A stretch of DNA of 64,000 bases from Nannocystis punicea (GCF_026965555.1 NZ_CP114040.1:8096001-8160000), one strand, 5' to 3'; shown: positions 18,750 to 27,953, counted from the stretch's first letter. Translations and numbers: made by a program. Notes: generated from the sequence alone by a model not told the origin.

Positions 18750-19379
18750 ATGAGCGAAAAACCGACGAACTCTGCCGCTCACCCCGGCTTCCCCTCGCAA
18801 GTGTTCGTGGAGGCCTATCAGGGCACTCCGCCGTGGGACGTCGGCGCGCCTCAGGCCGCCTTCGTCGCCCTGGCCGACGCCGGGCTCATCCGCGGCGACG
18901 TGCTCGACGTCGGCTGCGGGCCCGGCGACAACGCCCTGTTCATGGCCGAGCGCGGCCACGCCGCGTGGGGCGTCGACCTCGTGCCGGAGGCGATCGCGCG
19001 CGCGCAGGCCAAGGCGCAGGCGCGCGGGCTCGAGGTCCGCTTCCTCGTCCACGACGCCCTCAACCTCGCCGCGCTCGGCCGGCGGTTCGACACCCTGCTC
19101 GACTCCGGCCTGTTCCACGTGTTCGGCGACCGCGACCGCGTGCTCTACGTGCGCTCGCTGGCCGACGCGCTGGTCTCCGGCGGCCTGCTGCACATCCTCT
19201 GCTTCAGCGACGAGGAGGTCGGCGAACAGGGCCCGCGGCGGATCACCCAGGCCGAGCTGCGCGACGCCTTCCGCGACGGCTGGACAGTCCGGGAGATCCG
19301 TCCGGCCCGCTTCGCCAGCCACATGCACCCCGGCGGCGCGCGAGCCTGGTGCGCGACGATCGAGCGCACCGGCGCGTGA
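18750..19379 (+). CDS. Class I SAM-dependent methyltransferase
   Basis: A 209-residue Rossmann-fold methyltransferase. Motif I is VLDVGCGPGDNALFMAERGH, the acidic end of strand 2 is WGVDLVPEAI, and LDSGLFHVF gives motif IV. PPWDVGAPQ near the N-terminus is the W-D segment typical of the thiopurine-methyltransferase/TehB-like group, which acts on small molecules. Substrate unknown. It is flanked by unrelated genes and probably transcribed alone. Confidence 0.88.
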   Translation: MSEKPTNSAAHPGFPSQVFVEAYQGTPPWDVGAPQAAFVALADAGLIRGDVLDVGCGPGDNALFMAERGHAAWGVDLVPEAIARAQAKAQARGLEVRFLVHDALNLAALGRRFDTLLDSGLFHVFGDRDRVLYVRSLADALVSGGLLHILCFSDEEVGEQGPRRITQAELRDAFRDGWTVREIRPARFASHMHPGGARAWCATIERTGA

Positions 19380-19624
19380 CGGCGGAATGGGCCCTCGCGC
19401 CCGCGGTGGGGTCGCGCGGACGCAGGCGATTCCCCGCACACGACCGAACCACGGTTCCTGCGTGATCGCGGCGCTCGCTGCCGGCCCCTGACGACCTCCT
19501 GAGGGAATCTCGTGCACGAATGCGTCCCCGGCCCGCGAGTCGCGGCGAACCGCACGCTGCAAGCATTGCGACTGCGGTGATTCACGCTGGCCGCTCGCGC
19601 GGCCGGGTGTATGGTCCGGGCCGC

Positions 19625-20209
19625 ATGCCGACCCGTTCGCTCGCCGTCACGCTCTGTACCCTCGCGCTCGGCCTCGCGTCGACCACCGCCCAGGCCTCCA
19701 ACTACCCGCCGGACTACGACGTCTGCGGCGTCACCGAGACCCTCTACTCGGGGCCGTTCAAGGTCATCCGCGACTTCGTCGATCCGTGGGACGAGCACTA
19801 CAAGCTCACGATCGTCTACGACGGCTACCTGCGCGACGAGTACGCCGACGACCAGATCAACTTCTACGTCTCGCTCAACGGCAACGACGAGATCCTCGAG
19901 GCCCTGCCCGGCGCCTACGACGACGCCTACGTCCTGCTCGACTCCGGCCCGCGCGCCTGTCACTGGTGCGGCAACGGCTGGAACCCGCCCGGCTCGTGCG
20001 ACGGCGTCACCTTCGACCCGTACCAGAGCGGCAAGTGGCTGTGCAGCCAGCCCACCGCGGTCGAGGAGCACCTGTTCTTCTGGGCCTTCGACGACTTCGG
20101 CGGCCTCAACGCGTGGGACATCGAGCTCGCGGCCGAGGCCGGCGGCGAGTGGGACAGCAACTACGGCAACAACTTCGACGTGCGCTTCGAGCCGCGCTCC
20201 TGCTGGTGA
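19625..20209 (+). CDS. Secreted protein with Cys pair motif, function unknown
   Basis: A 194-residue product. ATG at 19625 gives a clean Sec signal peptide (MPTRSLAVTLCTLALGLASTTAQA). The mature protein is acidic and aromatic-rich, with six Cys including a CHWCG motif, one Cys in the signal-proximal region (DVCGVT) and one near the end (RSCW). This suggests a disulphide-stabilised periplasmic or secreted domain. The pattern is clearly coding, but I do not recognise the family. Confidence 0.7.
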   Translation: MPTRSLAVTLCTLALGLASTTAQASNYPPDYDVCGVTETLYSGPFKVIRDFVDPWDEHYKLTIVYDGYLRDEYADDQINFYVSLNGNDEILEALPGAYDDAYVLLDSGPRACHWCGNGWNPPGSCDGVTFDPYQSGKWLCSQPTAVEEHLFFWAFDDFGGLNAWDIELAAEAGGEWDSNYGNNFDVRFEPRSCW

Positions 20210-20714
20210 TCGACGCCATGCGACAGGGCCCGCAGCCGACGCGCGGATGCTCGGCTGCCGATCGCCTCGAGTCGCGACTGCCCTGATTCCCTGCTCGCGC
20301 CGACTGTAGTGATTGTCCGGCGACCCGCTCGCCGGCCATGGACAGAGCCCGACCCTGCAGACGTCGACCCCGGGCTCGGTCGACGTCCCCCCGGCCGACT
20401 CCCGTCGAGCGATCCTCTCTGCCTGTGCGAAGAGCCAGGTCATCGGCGGCGCGGACGCCCCGCCAGCGGCGACCGTTCCCTCCTCGAACCCCATTGCGGG
20501 TCAATGTCCGCAGTCGGCGCCGGCCGACCTCTGCGCCGATCATGACCTGAACAACGTCGGCGCGACAGAATACGCACCCGCTATGATTCGCACATGCGGG
20601 CGAATCGTGGGCGCTCTCCCGCTCCTCCGCGGATCCGCGCTCATGTCCTCACCCCCATAAAGTCGGGTTTACCCTCGGACCCTGCCTCTGCCATCCTCCG
20701 CGCGGACCCTCCTG
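20210..20714. other. 505-base gap upstream of the amidohydrolase operon
   Basis: No gene is supported here. The frames that stay open on either strand lack motifs and signal sequences. The segment presumably holds the promoter for the five-gene operon starting at 20715, but no convincing -35/-10 pair was visible by eye. Confidence 0.4.
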
Positions 20715-22499
20715 ATGACAGCCAGCGCGGACGCCGATCTCATCCTCTACAACGGGCGAATCACGACCATGGATCCGCAGGCCCCTGCGGCCTCGGCGGC
20801 GGCGATCCGCGACGGTCGATTCGTCGCCGTCGGGGACGACGCCGACGTCCTGCGACACGCCGGCGCCGGCGCCCGCAAGGTCGATCTGCGCGGCCGGCGG
20901 GCGATCCCAGGCCTCATCGATTCACACCTCCACCTCATCCGCGGCGGCCTCACCTACAACAGCGAATTGCGGTGGGACGGCGTCGCCTCGCTCGCCGAGG
21001 CGCTGAGGCGGCTGCGCGCGCAGGCCCGGATCACCCCGCCGCCGCAGTGGGTCCGCGTCGTCGGTGGTTGGTCGGAGTTCCAGTTCGCCGAGCGGCGCAT
21101 GCCGACCCTCGACGAGCTCAACGCCGCCGCGCCCGACACTCCGGTGTTCGTGCTCCACCTCTACTCGCAGGCGCTGCTCAACCGCGCCGCGCTGCGGGCC
21201 GTCGGCTACACCCGCGATACGCCCGATCCGCCGGGCGGGGTGATCCAGCGCGACCGCCACGGCGAGCCGACCGGCCTGCTCGTCGCCAAACCGAACGCGT
21301 GGATCCTCTACGCCACTCTGGCCAAGGGCCCGCGGCTCGCGTCGGACGAGCAGCGCAACAGCACCCGTCACTTCATGCGCGAGCTCAACCGCCTCGGCAT
21401 CACCGGGGCGATCGACGCCGGCGGCGGCTTCCAGCAGTACCCCGAGCACTACCGGATCATCGAGGAGCTCGCGGCCGCCAAACAGCTGACCGTGCGCCTG
21501 GCCTACAACCTGTTCACCCAGCGCCCCGGGCAGGAGCTCGACGACTTCGCCCAGTGGGCCGGCAGCGTCAGCCCCGGCCGCGGCGACGACTTCTACCGCC
21601 TCAACGGCGCCGGCGAGATGCTCGTCTACTCGGCCGCCGACTTCGAGGACTTCCTCGAGCCGCGGCCCGACCTGCCGCCGCACATGGAGGCGCAGCTCGG
21701 CCCCGTGGTCGAGCACCTGGTCGCCAACCGCTGGCCGTTCCGCCTGCACGCCACCTACGACGAATCGATCACGCGCATGCTCGACGTGTTCGAGGCCGTG
21801 AACCGGAAGGTCCCGTTCGCCGGCCTGCGGTGGTTCTTCGACCACGCCGAGACCGTCTCCGCGCGCAACATCGACCGGATCGCCGCGCTCGGCGGCGGCA
21901 TCGCCATCCAGCACCGCATGGCCTATCAGGGCGAGCACTTCCTGCGCCGCTACGGCCCCGAGCTGACGAGCGACGCCCCGCCCGTGCGCCGCATGCTGGC
22001 CGCGGGGATCCCGGTCGGCGGCGGCACCGATGCCACCCGCGTCGCCAGCTACAACCCGTGGGTCGGCCTCGGCTGGCTGGTCTCCGGCCGCAGCGTCGGC
22101 GGCACCGAGCTGCTCGGCCCCGGCGCCCGCCTGTCGCGCGAGCAGGCGCTGCGCCTCTACACCGCCGGCAACGGGTGGTTCTCCGGGGAGGACGGCCAGC
22201 GGGGCCTCGTCGCCGAGGGCCGCCTCGGCGACCTCGCGGTCCTGTCCGACGACTACTTCGCGGTGCCCGAGAGCGAGATCCGCGACCTCACCTCGGTGCT
22301 CACCGTGGTCGGCGGCGACGTAGTCCACGCGAGCGGCGACTTCGGCGGCCTCGCCCCCCCGCCGCTGCCGTTCAGCCCCGACTGGGCCCCGCCCGCGCAG
22401 TACGGCGGCTACGACCCCGGCGTGGTCGCCCGCGCCCTGAGCCACCGCGCCCACCATCATCACCACCACGGCCTCGCCTGCCCCTGCGCCGTGTTCTAG
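20715..22499 (+). CDS. Amidohydrolase (YtcJ-like, amidohydrolase family 3)
   Basis: A 594-residue member of the metal-dependent amidohydrolase superfamily. Visible are the first-strand metal motif GLIDSHLHL, FRLHATYDESITRMLDVFE with a ligand His, WFFDHAETVSARN, and the late GGTDATRVASYNPW with the catalytic Asp. The N-terminal strand (DLILYNGRITTMD) and C-terminal GLVAEGRLGDLAVLSDDYF form the usual beta-sandwich. The protein ends in an odd tail, RAHHHHHHGLACPCAVF, with six His and a CPC. It begins a tight plus-strand operon with a porin, an isochorismatase-like hydrolase, a XapX protein and an MFS transporter. Together these suggest uptake and hydrolysis of an N-acyl or amide-type small molecule (inference). 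Confidence 0.88.
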   Translation: MTASADADLILYNGRITTMDPQAPAASAAAIRDGRFVAVGDDADVLRHAGAGARKVDLRGRRAIPGLIDSHLHLIRGGLTYNSELRWDGVASLAEALRRLRAQARITPPPQWVRVVGGWSEFQFAERRMPTLDELNAAAPDTPVFVLHLYSQALLNRAALRAVGYTRDTPDPPGGVIQRDRHGEPTGLLVAKPNAWILYATLAKGPRLASDEQRNSTRHFMRELNRLGITGAIDAGGGFQQYPEHYRIIEELAAAKQLTVRLAYNLFTQRPGQELDDFAQWAGSVSPGRGDDFYRLNGAGEMLVYSAADFEDFLEPRPDLPPHMEAQLGPVVEHLVANRWPFRLHATYDESITRMLDVFEAVNRKVPFAGLRWFFDHAETVSARNIDRIAALGGGIAIQHRMAYQGEHFLRRYGPELTSDAPPVRRMLAAGIPVGGGTDATRVASYNPWVGLGWLVSGRSVGGTELLGPGARLSREQALRLYTAGNGWFSGEDGQRGLVAEGRLGDLAVLSDDYFAVPESEIRDLTSVLTVVGGDVVHASGDFGGLAPPPLPFSPDWAPPAQYGGYDPGVVARALSHRAHHHHHHGLACPCAVF

Positions 22500-22504
22500 C
22501 CGCC

Positions 22505-24373
22505 ATGGACCTGTCCTTTCGGACATGCCGGGCGCCGCGCCGCGCCCGGCCCGGCGGCCCTGCGCGCACCGCCCGAGCCGCCGCCCTCGCGGTCGCCCTC
22601 GGGGCCCCGTCCGCCGCCCTCGCGCGCCCGTCCGCCGCCGCGCGGGTCGGCGCGACCGGACATGTCCCGAGAGACAGCCCATCCGACGTACATGCCCCTG
22701 CGGACATCTCTCCACTGCATGTCCCTCGGGACATGTTCATCGCTTCGCCCACCGGCGGCCTCATTCGACCTGTCCCCCGAGACATCCTCACATCCCCCAG
22801 CCCCTCCCGACCTGTCCCCCGAGACATCCTCGCATCCCCCAGCCCCTCTCGACCTGTCCCCCGGGACATCCTCGCATCCCCCAGCCCCTCCCGACCTGTC
22901 CCCCGAGACATCCTCGCCTCCGCCCCCGCCAGCCCCTCTCGACCTGTCCCCCGAGACAGCCACTCCCCACCGCCCGCCGCCACCAGGACCCCGCGCCCCG
23001 CCTCCCCCGCGCAGGCCGCGGGCGCCAGCGAGGCCGCGGCGCTCGCCGGACGAGGCGCAGGGCCCCCGGCCGCGCCGCCGCCGTACCGCCTCCTCCGCGC
23101 CGACGAGGACTACCGCTATTTGCGCGACCCGCGGCGCCAGGTCGACTTTTTGGATGTCCTCAAGTACATCCCGCTCGGCCCGCGGCGCCGGGTCGCGCTC
23201 GGCTTCGGCGGCGAGACTCGCCAGCGCCTCGACAGCTTCCGCCACCTCGACTGGGGCGCAGGCCCGCCGCGCTCTCTCTCGTGGCTGCAGCGGTACCTGC
23301 TGCACGCCGAGCTGCGCGCCCCCTACTTCCGCGCCTTCGCGCAGATCAAGAGCGCCCTCGAGACCGGCCGCCCCGGCGGCCCGCGGGACATCGACCGCGA
23401 CGACCTCGACTTCCACCAGGCCTTCGCCGACTTCGACCTCGAGCGTCCGGGCCTGCGGGTGATCGTCCGCGCCGGCCGCCAGGAGCTCGCGTTCGGCTCC
23501 GGCCGCCTGGTCTCGCCGCGCGAGGGCCCCAACGTCCGCCGCAGCTTCGACGGCGTCTCGCTGATCGTCGCCGCCCGCCGCGTCCGCGCCCACCTCTTCG
23601 TCACCCGCCCGGTCGCGACCCGCCCCGGCGTCTTCGACGACGGCTGGGAGCGCGGCCAGTGGTTCGCCGGCGCCCACGCCACCGTGCCCTCGCCGCTGCC
23701 GGGCGGCCAGGTCGACGTCTACGCGCTCTACCTCGACCGCCCCGACGCCGAGTACCAGCGCGGTCGGGCGCACGAGCGCCGCCTGTCTCTCGGGACACGT
23801 TGGTTCGGCCACGCCGGCCGGCTCGACTACAACGTCGAGGCGGTGCTGCAGGCCGGCAAGTTCGGCGCCGCGCCGCTGCTCGCCTGGACCGTCGCCAGCG
23901 ACACCGGCGTCGCCCTGCCGCTGCCGTGGGACCCGCGGCTCGGCGTGCGGCTCGACGTCGCCTCCGGCGATCGCGGCGGCGATCGGCCGATGGGCACCTT
24001 CTCGGCCCTGTTCCCCAAGGGCTCCTACTTCGGCGAGGACGCCCTGATCGGCCCCGCCAACTTCTACGACGCCCACCCGATGCTGACGCTCGCCCCGCTG
24101 GAGCGCCTGAGCCTCACCCTCGACTGGGTGTGCCTGTGGCGCTACAGCAAGGCCGACGGCATCTACAACGTCCCCGGCGAGCCGATCCTCGACAGCCTCG
24201 ACGACGCGCGCTTCATCGGCCACCGCGCCGGCGCCACCCTCGAGGCCGAGCTCGGCCGCCACGTCGGCTTCGTCGTCACCGCCGGCCGCTTCTTCCGCGG
24301 CCCCTTCCTCGCCCACGCCGGGCGCACCCGCGACGTCGACTTCGTCGCCACCTGGCTGACCCTCAAGTTCTGA
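22505..24373 (+). CDS. Alginate-export-type outer-membrane porin with repetitive N-terminus
   Basis: A 622-residue product from the ATG at 22505, six bases after the amidohydrolase stop. The leader (RTARAAALAVALGAPSAALA) is signal-like but rich in Ala/Arg. Residues of about 50-160 are a low-complexity Pro/Ser/Arg region containing VPRD seven times. The C-terminal 420 or so residues match the alginate-export porin family: YRYLRDPRR, RQELAFGSGRLVSPREGPNVRR, alternating beta strands, and a final aromatic WLTLKF as expected for an outer-membrane beta barrel. The barrel probably admits the operon's substrate. Several VPRD units are translations of the TGTCC palindrome described elsewhere, so this N-terminal stretch may have grown by DNA repeat spread rather than by selection on protein. 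Confidence 0.8.
   Translation: MDLSFRTCRAPRRARPGGPARTARAAALAVALGAPSAALARPSAAARVGATGHVPRDSPSDVHAPADISPLHVPRDMFIASPTGGLIRPVPRDILTSPSPSRPVPRDILASPSPSRPVPRDILASPSPSRPVPRDILASAPASPSRPVPRDSHSPPPAATRTPRPASPAQAAGASEAAALAGRGAGPPAAPPPYRLLRADEDYRYLRDPRRQVDFLDVLKYIPLGPRRRVALGFGGETRQRLDSFRHLDWGAGPPRSLSWLQRYLLHAELRAPYFRAFAQIKSALETGRPGGPRDIDRDDLDFHQAFADFDLERPGLRVIVRAGRQELAFGSGRLVSPREGPNVRRSFDGVSLIVAARRVRAHLFVTRPVATRPGVFDDGWERGQWFAGAHATVPSPLPGGQVDVYALYLDRPDAEYQRGRAHERRLSLGTRWFGHAGRLDYNVEAVLQAGKFGAAPLLAWTVASDTGVALPLPWDPRLGVRLDVASGDRGGDRPMGTFSALFPKGSYFGEDALIGPANFYDAHPMLTLAPLERLSLTLDWVCLWRYSKADGIYNVPGEPILDSLDDARFIGHRAGATLEAELGRHVGFVVTAGRFFRGPFLAHAGRTRDVDFVATWLTLKF
22766..22966 (+). repeat. 42-base tandem repeat in the porin gene
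   Basis: Three 42-base units (22766, 22808, 22850), a 48-base variant (22892) and a partial fifth (22940) lie head to tail. Each codes RPVPRDILASPSPS or a close variant. Each unit contains a CTGTCCCCCGAGACA core, a variant of the dispersed palindrome. Units differ by only one or two bases. Unit lengths are multiples of three, so the frame is kept. Confidence 0.9.
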
Positions 24374-24426
24374 CAGTCACCGTTCGACTCCTTCATTCAC
24401 CCAAAAAACCCGAGGACTCACAGACC

Positions 24427-25083
24427 ATGCCCACCGCTTCCGCCACTCCCGCCCGGTCGCTGCTCACCCCCGGCGATCACACCCTGATCCTCATCGACCA
24501 CCAGTCGCAGATGGCGTTCGCCACCCGCTCGATCGACGCCGTCCTGCTGCGCAACAACGCCGCCCTGGCGGCCCGCGCGGCCCGGATCTTCAACGTCGCC
24601 ACGATCCTCACCACAGTGGCCGAGAAGACCTTCTCCGGCCCGATCTTCGCCGAGATCCGCGCCGCCCAGCCGGAGCTCGACCTCATCGATCGCACCACCA
24701 TGAATTGCTGGGAGGACGCCAACGTCATCGACCGCGTCAACAAGCTCGGCAAGTCGCGCCTCGTCATCGCCGGCCTGTGGACCTCGGTGTGCATCGTCGG
24801 CCCGGTGCTGTCGGCCATCGAGCAGGGCTTCGAGGTCTACGTGATCACCGACGCCTGCGGCGACGTCTCCGACGAGGCCCACGAGCGGGCCGTCACCCGC
24901 ATGGTCCAGGCCGGCGCGCGCCCGCTGACCGCCCTGCAGTACTTGCTCGAGCTCCAGCGCGACTGGGCCCGCGGCGAGACCTACGGCGCGACCACGGGCC
25001 TCGCCGCCGAGCTGGGCGGCGCCTACGGCCTCGGCATCATCTACGCCAAGACCATGTTCGACGCCTCCGAGGGCGGCCACTAG
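24427..25083 (+). CDS. Isochorismatase-like cysteine hydrolase (YcaC-type)
   Basis: A 218-residue cysteine hydrolase. LILIDHQSQMAF holds the catalytic Asp (D24), and LVIAGLWTSVCIVG holds the nucleophile Cys (C122), which is preceded by the family cis-peptide region. The product resembles the YcaC branch more than true isochorismatases because of its length and the NCWEDANVI segment. Such enzymes hydrolyse amides, ureas or imides. It is the third gene of the 20715-27001 operon, directly before the XapX gene, consistent with a second hydrolytic step after the amidohydrolase (inference). Confidence 0.85.
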   Translation: MPTASATPARSLLTPGDHTLILIDHQSQMAFATRSIDAVLLRNNAALAARAARIFNVATILTTVAEKTFSGPIFAEIRAAQPELDLIDRTTMNCWEDANVIDRVNKLGKSRLVIAGLWTSVCIVGPVLSAIEQGFEVYVITDACGDVSDEAHERAVTRMVQAGARPLTALQYLLELQRDWARGETYGATTGLAAELGGAYGLGIIYAKTMFDASEGGH

Positions 25084-25089
25084 GAGCGC

Positions 25090-25353
25090 ATGAAGCTCTA
25101 CCTGCTCTCCCTGGGCGTCGGCGTCCTCGTCGGCGTCCTCTACAGCGTGCTGAACGTGCGCTCACCGGCGCCGCCGATCGTCGCGTTGATCGGCCTGTTC
25201 GGCATGCTCCTCGGCGAGCAGGTCGGCCCGATCGCGCGGCGCCTCCTCGCCGGCGAGCCGCTGACTGCGGCATGGTTCTCCCGCGAGTGCGCGCCCAAGC
25301 TCACCGGCGTGCCCGCGCCCGAGTCCGACCATGGCGACCACGCCCCCCGCTGA
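25090..25353 (+). CDS. XapX domain membrane protein
   Basis: An 87-residue protein starting MKLYLLSLGVGVLVGVLYS, with the short two-helix XapX (DUF1427) pattern: V-L-x-V-R-S-P-A-P-P-x-V-A-L-x-G-L-x-G-x-L-x-G-E. XapX proteins are small inner-membrane proteins of unknown role, often next to hydrolases and transporters. It starts six bases after the hydrolase stop and its 3' end overlaps the MFS start at 25331, indicating tight co-expression. Confidence 0.88.
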   Translation: MKLYLLSLGVGVLVGVLYSVLNVRSPAPPIVALIGLFGMLLGEQVGPIARRLLAGEPLTAAWFSRECAPKLTGVPAPESDHGDHAPR

Positions 25354-27001
25354 TCCACCCACTTCGTCCGCCGCCGCTCCGCCCTCGGCCTGGGCGCCGC
25401 TGCGCCAGCGCGTGTTCCGCTCGCTGTGGCTCGGCGCGCTCAGCTCGAACATCGCCCTGTGGGTGCAGAACGCCGTCGGCAGCTGGGACATGACGTCCCT
25501 CGCCACCGCGCCGATCTACGTCGCCCTGCTGCAGACCATGTCCGGCGCGCCGGTGCTGCTCGTCGGCCTGCCGGCGGCCGCCTTCGCCGATCTGTTCGAC
25601 CGCCGCCGCCTGCTCGTCGTGTTCGCCGGCTGGATGGCGGCGGTCTCGATCGCCCTCGCCCTGCTATCATTCACCGGCGCGCTCGGCCCGGTCGCCCTGC
25701 TCGCATTGACCTTCGCCCTCGGCCTCGGCGCCGCCCTGTCGGCCCCGCTGTGGCAATCGGTGCTGCCGTCGCAGGTGGCAGCGGGCGAGCTCGCCTCCGC
25801 GGTCACTCTCGGCGGCGTCGCGGTCAACCTCGCCCGCGCGATCGGCCCCGCGATCGGCGGCGTCGGCGTCGCCCTCGCCGGCAGCGGCGCGGTCTACACA
25901 TTCAACGCCTGCGCCTTCCTGATCGTCGTCGTCCAGGTGCTGCGCTGGCGACCCGCGCGCGAGCGGCCGCCGCAGAGCCCCGAGCGGGTCGTCGGGGCCA
26001 TCGTCGCCGGCCTCCGCTTCGCCGGCCACGCCCCCGTGCTGCGCGCAGTGATCGCCCGCGCCGGCGCCTTCATCGTCTGCGGCAGCGCCCTGTGGGCCTT
26101 GCTGCCGGTGATCGCCCGCCGCGAGCTGCACATGAGCCCCCTGCGCTTCGGCGCCTTGCTCGGCTGCGTCGGCGCCGGCGCGCTCCTCGGCGCCGCGGTC
26201 ATGCCGCGGCTGCGCGCGCGCTGGGGCCCCGATCGCCTGACCGCCGCCGCCAGCCTCGTCTACGCCGCCACCATGCTCGCGCTCGGGTATGTGCGCAGCG
26301 AGCCGGCGCTGTACCTCGCCATGCTCGCCACCGGCGTCGCGTGGATCAGCATCATGTCGAGCCTCAACGTCGCCGCCGCCTCGGCCGCGCCGGGGTGGGT
26401 CCACGCGCGCGCCCTCGGCTTCTACCTGCTGGTCTTCCAGGGCGGCCTCGCGCTCGGCAGCCTGGCCTGGGGCGGCCTCGCCGGCCGCCTCGGCCCGCCG
26501 ACCACCCTCGCCATCGCGGCCGCCGGCGTCGCTCTCGGCGCCCTCGCTACCGCGCGCTGGCGCCTCGGCGACGCCCGTCGCGAGGCCGTCGCGCCGTGGA
26601 GCGCCTGGCCCGAACCTGTCGTCGTCGGCCCCGACCTCGACCACGAGGCCGGCCCGGTCCTGATCGTCCGCCGTCACCGCGTCCCCGCGAACCACCGCGC
26701 CGAGTTCCTGCAGCTGTGCCGCGAGCTCGAGCACCTGCGCCGACGCGACGGCGCCAGCGACTGGTCGATCTACGAAGACCTCGCCACCCCCGACCTCTTC
26801 GTCGAGACCTTCGCCCTCGGCGCGTGGTCCGAGCACCTGCGCCAGCACGGCCGCGCCGTCGTCTCCGACCAGCCCTTGCTGGCGAGGCTCGCCGCAGTGA
26901 GCGAGGACGCCGGCGTGGTCCACCTCGTCGACGCCCGCGCCCTCGCGGCCGCCCGGACCCGCGGCGCCCACCTCCACGCCCCTAACCCGGAGCCCCCGTG
27001 A
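25331..27001 (+). CDS. MFS transporter with C-terminal soluble domain
   Basis: A 556-residue major-facilitator protein of the MFS_3 (enterobactin-exporter-like) group, recognised from the N-terminal FRSLWLGALSSNIALWVQ and the loop FADLFDRRRLLVVF. About twelve membrane helices span residues 25-410. A soluble tail of about 130 residues follows (VLIVRRHRVPANHRAEFLQL ... SDWSIYEDLATPDLFVETF). This tail resembles antibiotic-biosynthesis-monooxygenase/DUF-type dimeric folds known to be fused to this MFS subgroup. As last gene of the operon it probably exports a product or imports the substrate across the inner membrane. Confidence 0.87.
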   Translation: MATTPPADPPTSSAAAPPSAWAPLRQRVFRSLWLGALSSNIALWVQNAVGSWDMTSLATAPIYVALLQTMSGAPVLLVGLPAAAFADLFDRRRLLVVFAGWMAAVSIALALLSFTGALGPVALLALTFALGLGAALSAPLWQSVLPSQVAAGELASAVTLGGVAVNLARAIGPAIGGVGVALAGSGAVYTFNACAFLIVVVQVLRWRPARERPPQSPERVVGAIVAGLRFAGHAPVLRAVIARAGAFIVCGSALWALLPVIARRELHMSPLRFGALLGCVGAGALLGAAVMPRLRARWGPDRLTAAASLVYAATMLALGYVRSEPALYLAMLATGVAWISIMSSLNVAAASAAPGWVHARALGFYLLVFQGGLALGSLAWGGLAGRLGPPTTLAIAAAGVALGALATARWRLGDARREAVAPWSAWPEPVVVGPDLDHEAGPVLIVRRHRVPANHRAEFLQLCRELEHLRRRDGASDWSIYEDLATPDLFVETFALGAWSEHLRQHGRAVVSDQPLLARLAAVSEDAGVVHLVDARALAAARTRGAHLHAPNPEPP

Positions 27002-27119
27002 TCGACAAACGACTCCATTCATAGGACCCACGACCGCTTGCGGCCGCCGCGTCGACCTCTTTACAATCCGCTCCGAATCATCGCCCGCGCCAACCCGCGC
27101 GGCCGATCGTTCTTTTACC

Positions 27120-27296
27120 ATGCTGATGGTGTTGACAATGGCCGCCCGGGGCTTCGAGGGCGCCGACGTCCAGGCCGCCCTGCTCTACGCATTGCCGTAC
27201 GCCGCCCTCGCTCTGACCGGCCCCGGCCGGCATTCGCTGGACCACCGGCTCCGCCCGCGATACCGGCGCCTCCTCGCGCGCCTCGTCACCCCCTGA
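27120..27296 (+). pseudogene. DoxX-family C-terminal remnant
   Basis: A 58-codon frame from ATG 27120 ends at TGA 27294-27296. Its second half reads AALLYALPYAALALTGPGRH SLDHRL (split here for length). This is the last helix and the conserved A-L-x-G-P-G-R-x-S-L-D signature that ends DoxX/DoxD membrane proteins. The three upstream helices are missing, so it is a truncated relic that is probably not functional. The gap from 27297 to 27953 shows no other gene. Confidence 0.55.
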
Positions 27297-27892
27297 GCTC
27301 CGCGCGCCCTGGCCGCGGTTCACCGTCGCGATCGCCTGCGCATTTCCGCTCAAAGCATCGAGCGATTTTGCCCTCTCCGCCCGGCGCCTCTTGCGCGCCA
27401 GGCGGGCGCTCCCTCCGCCGAATCCACCTTCACAAAGCGCAGCTTGCGCCGGCGCAGCGCAGAGTCCTCGGCGCGCGGGATTCCCTGTCCCCGCTTGCGT
27501 TGAAGCGCCGGCGCGTCGGGCCGGCAGCCCACTGTGGCACCCCGCGCACCTAGCCCGCGGGCGGCGCAGGAGGACAGGCATGTTGCGATTCCGGGTGAGG
27601 CCTATGCGCAGACTGCGAGCAAGCCAGTGCGCCGGTGCGAGAATTGGATCTACGAGCACGATCGCTGCGGCCCCCCTGGAATGAGAACAGAGAGCGGGGC
27701 GAATGCGTGCACGGCGCAGAGCAGGCGTCGATCGACATCCATGACGTCACTCCGGCGCACGGCTGAGCCCGCTCGTCCACGAGGATCCGGCCCTGGCTCC
27801 CACCATCCGCAACACCGGTCGTACGATTCAGGTCGACCACGACGCCGGCACCCCGGCGTGCACCCATCGGTCACGCGACCAGGTGCTCTTCA

Positions 27893-27929
27893 GGACATGC
27901 CCTCAAAGGCATGTCTCATAGGACATGCC
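27893..27929. repeat. Triple inverted repeat GGACATGCC / GGCATGTC
   Basis: GGACATGCC (27893), GGCATGTCT (27908) and GGACATGCC (27921) follow each other with 6- and 4-base spacers. The middle arm can pair with either flank. The element lies 25 bases beyond the stop of the minus-strand ytjA-like gene, so it could act as its terminator. It also belongs to the dispersed TGTCC/GGACA family. Confidence 0.6.
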
Positions 27930-27953
27930 GCCACGGCGGCCGTCCGCGGCGCG

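Noticed and set aside
20594..22504. Upstream extension of the porin frame
   Set aside because: It is the out-of-frame reading of the amidohydrolase gene; the porin leader starts at 22505.
22766..22966. Possible CRISPR array
   Set aside because: Repeats are 42 bases with no unique spacers, and they keep a reading frame.
22496..24316. 606-codon antisense frame opposite the porin
   Set aside because: Shadow; ends in Gly/Arg repeats copied from the tandem array.
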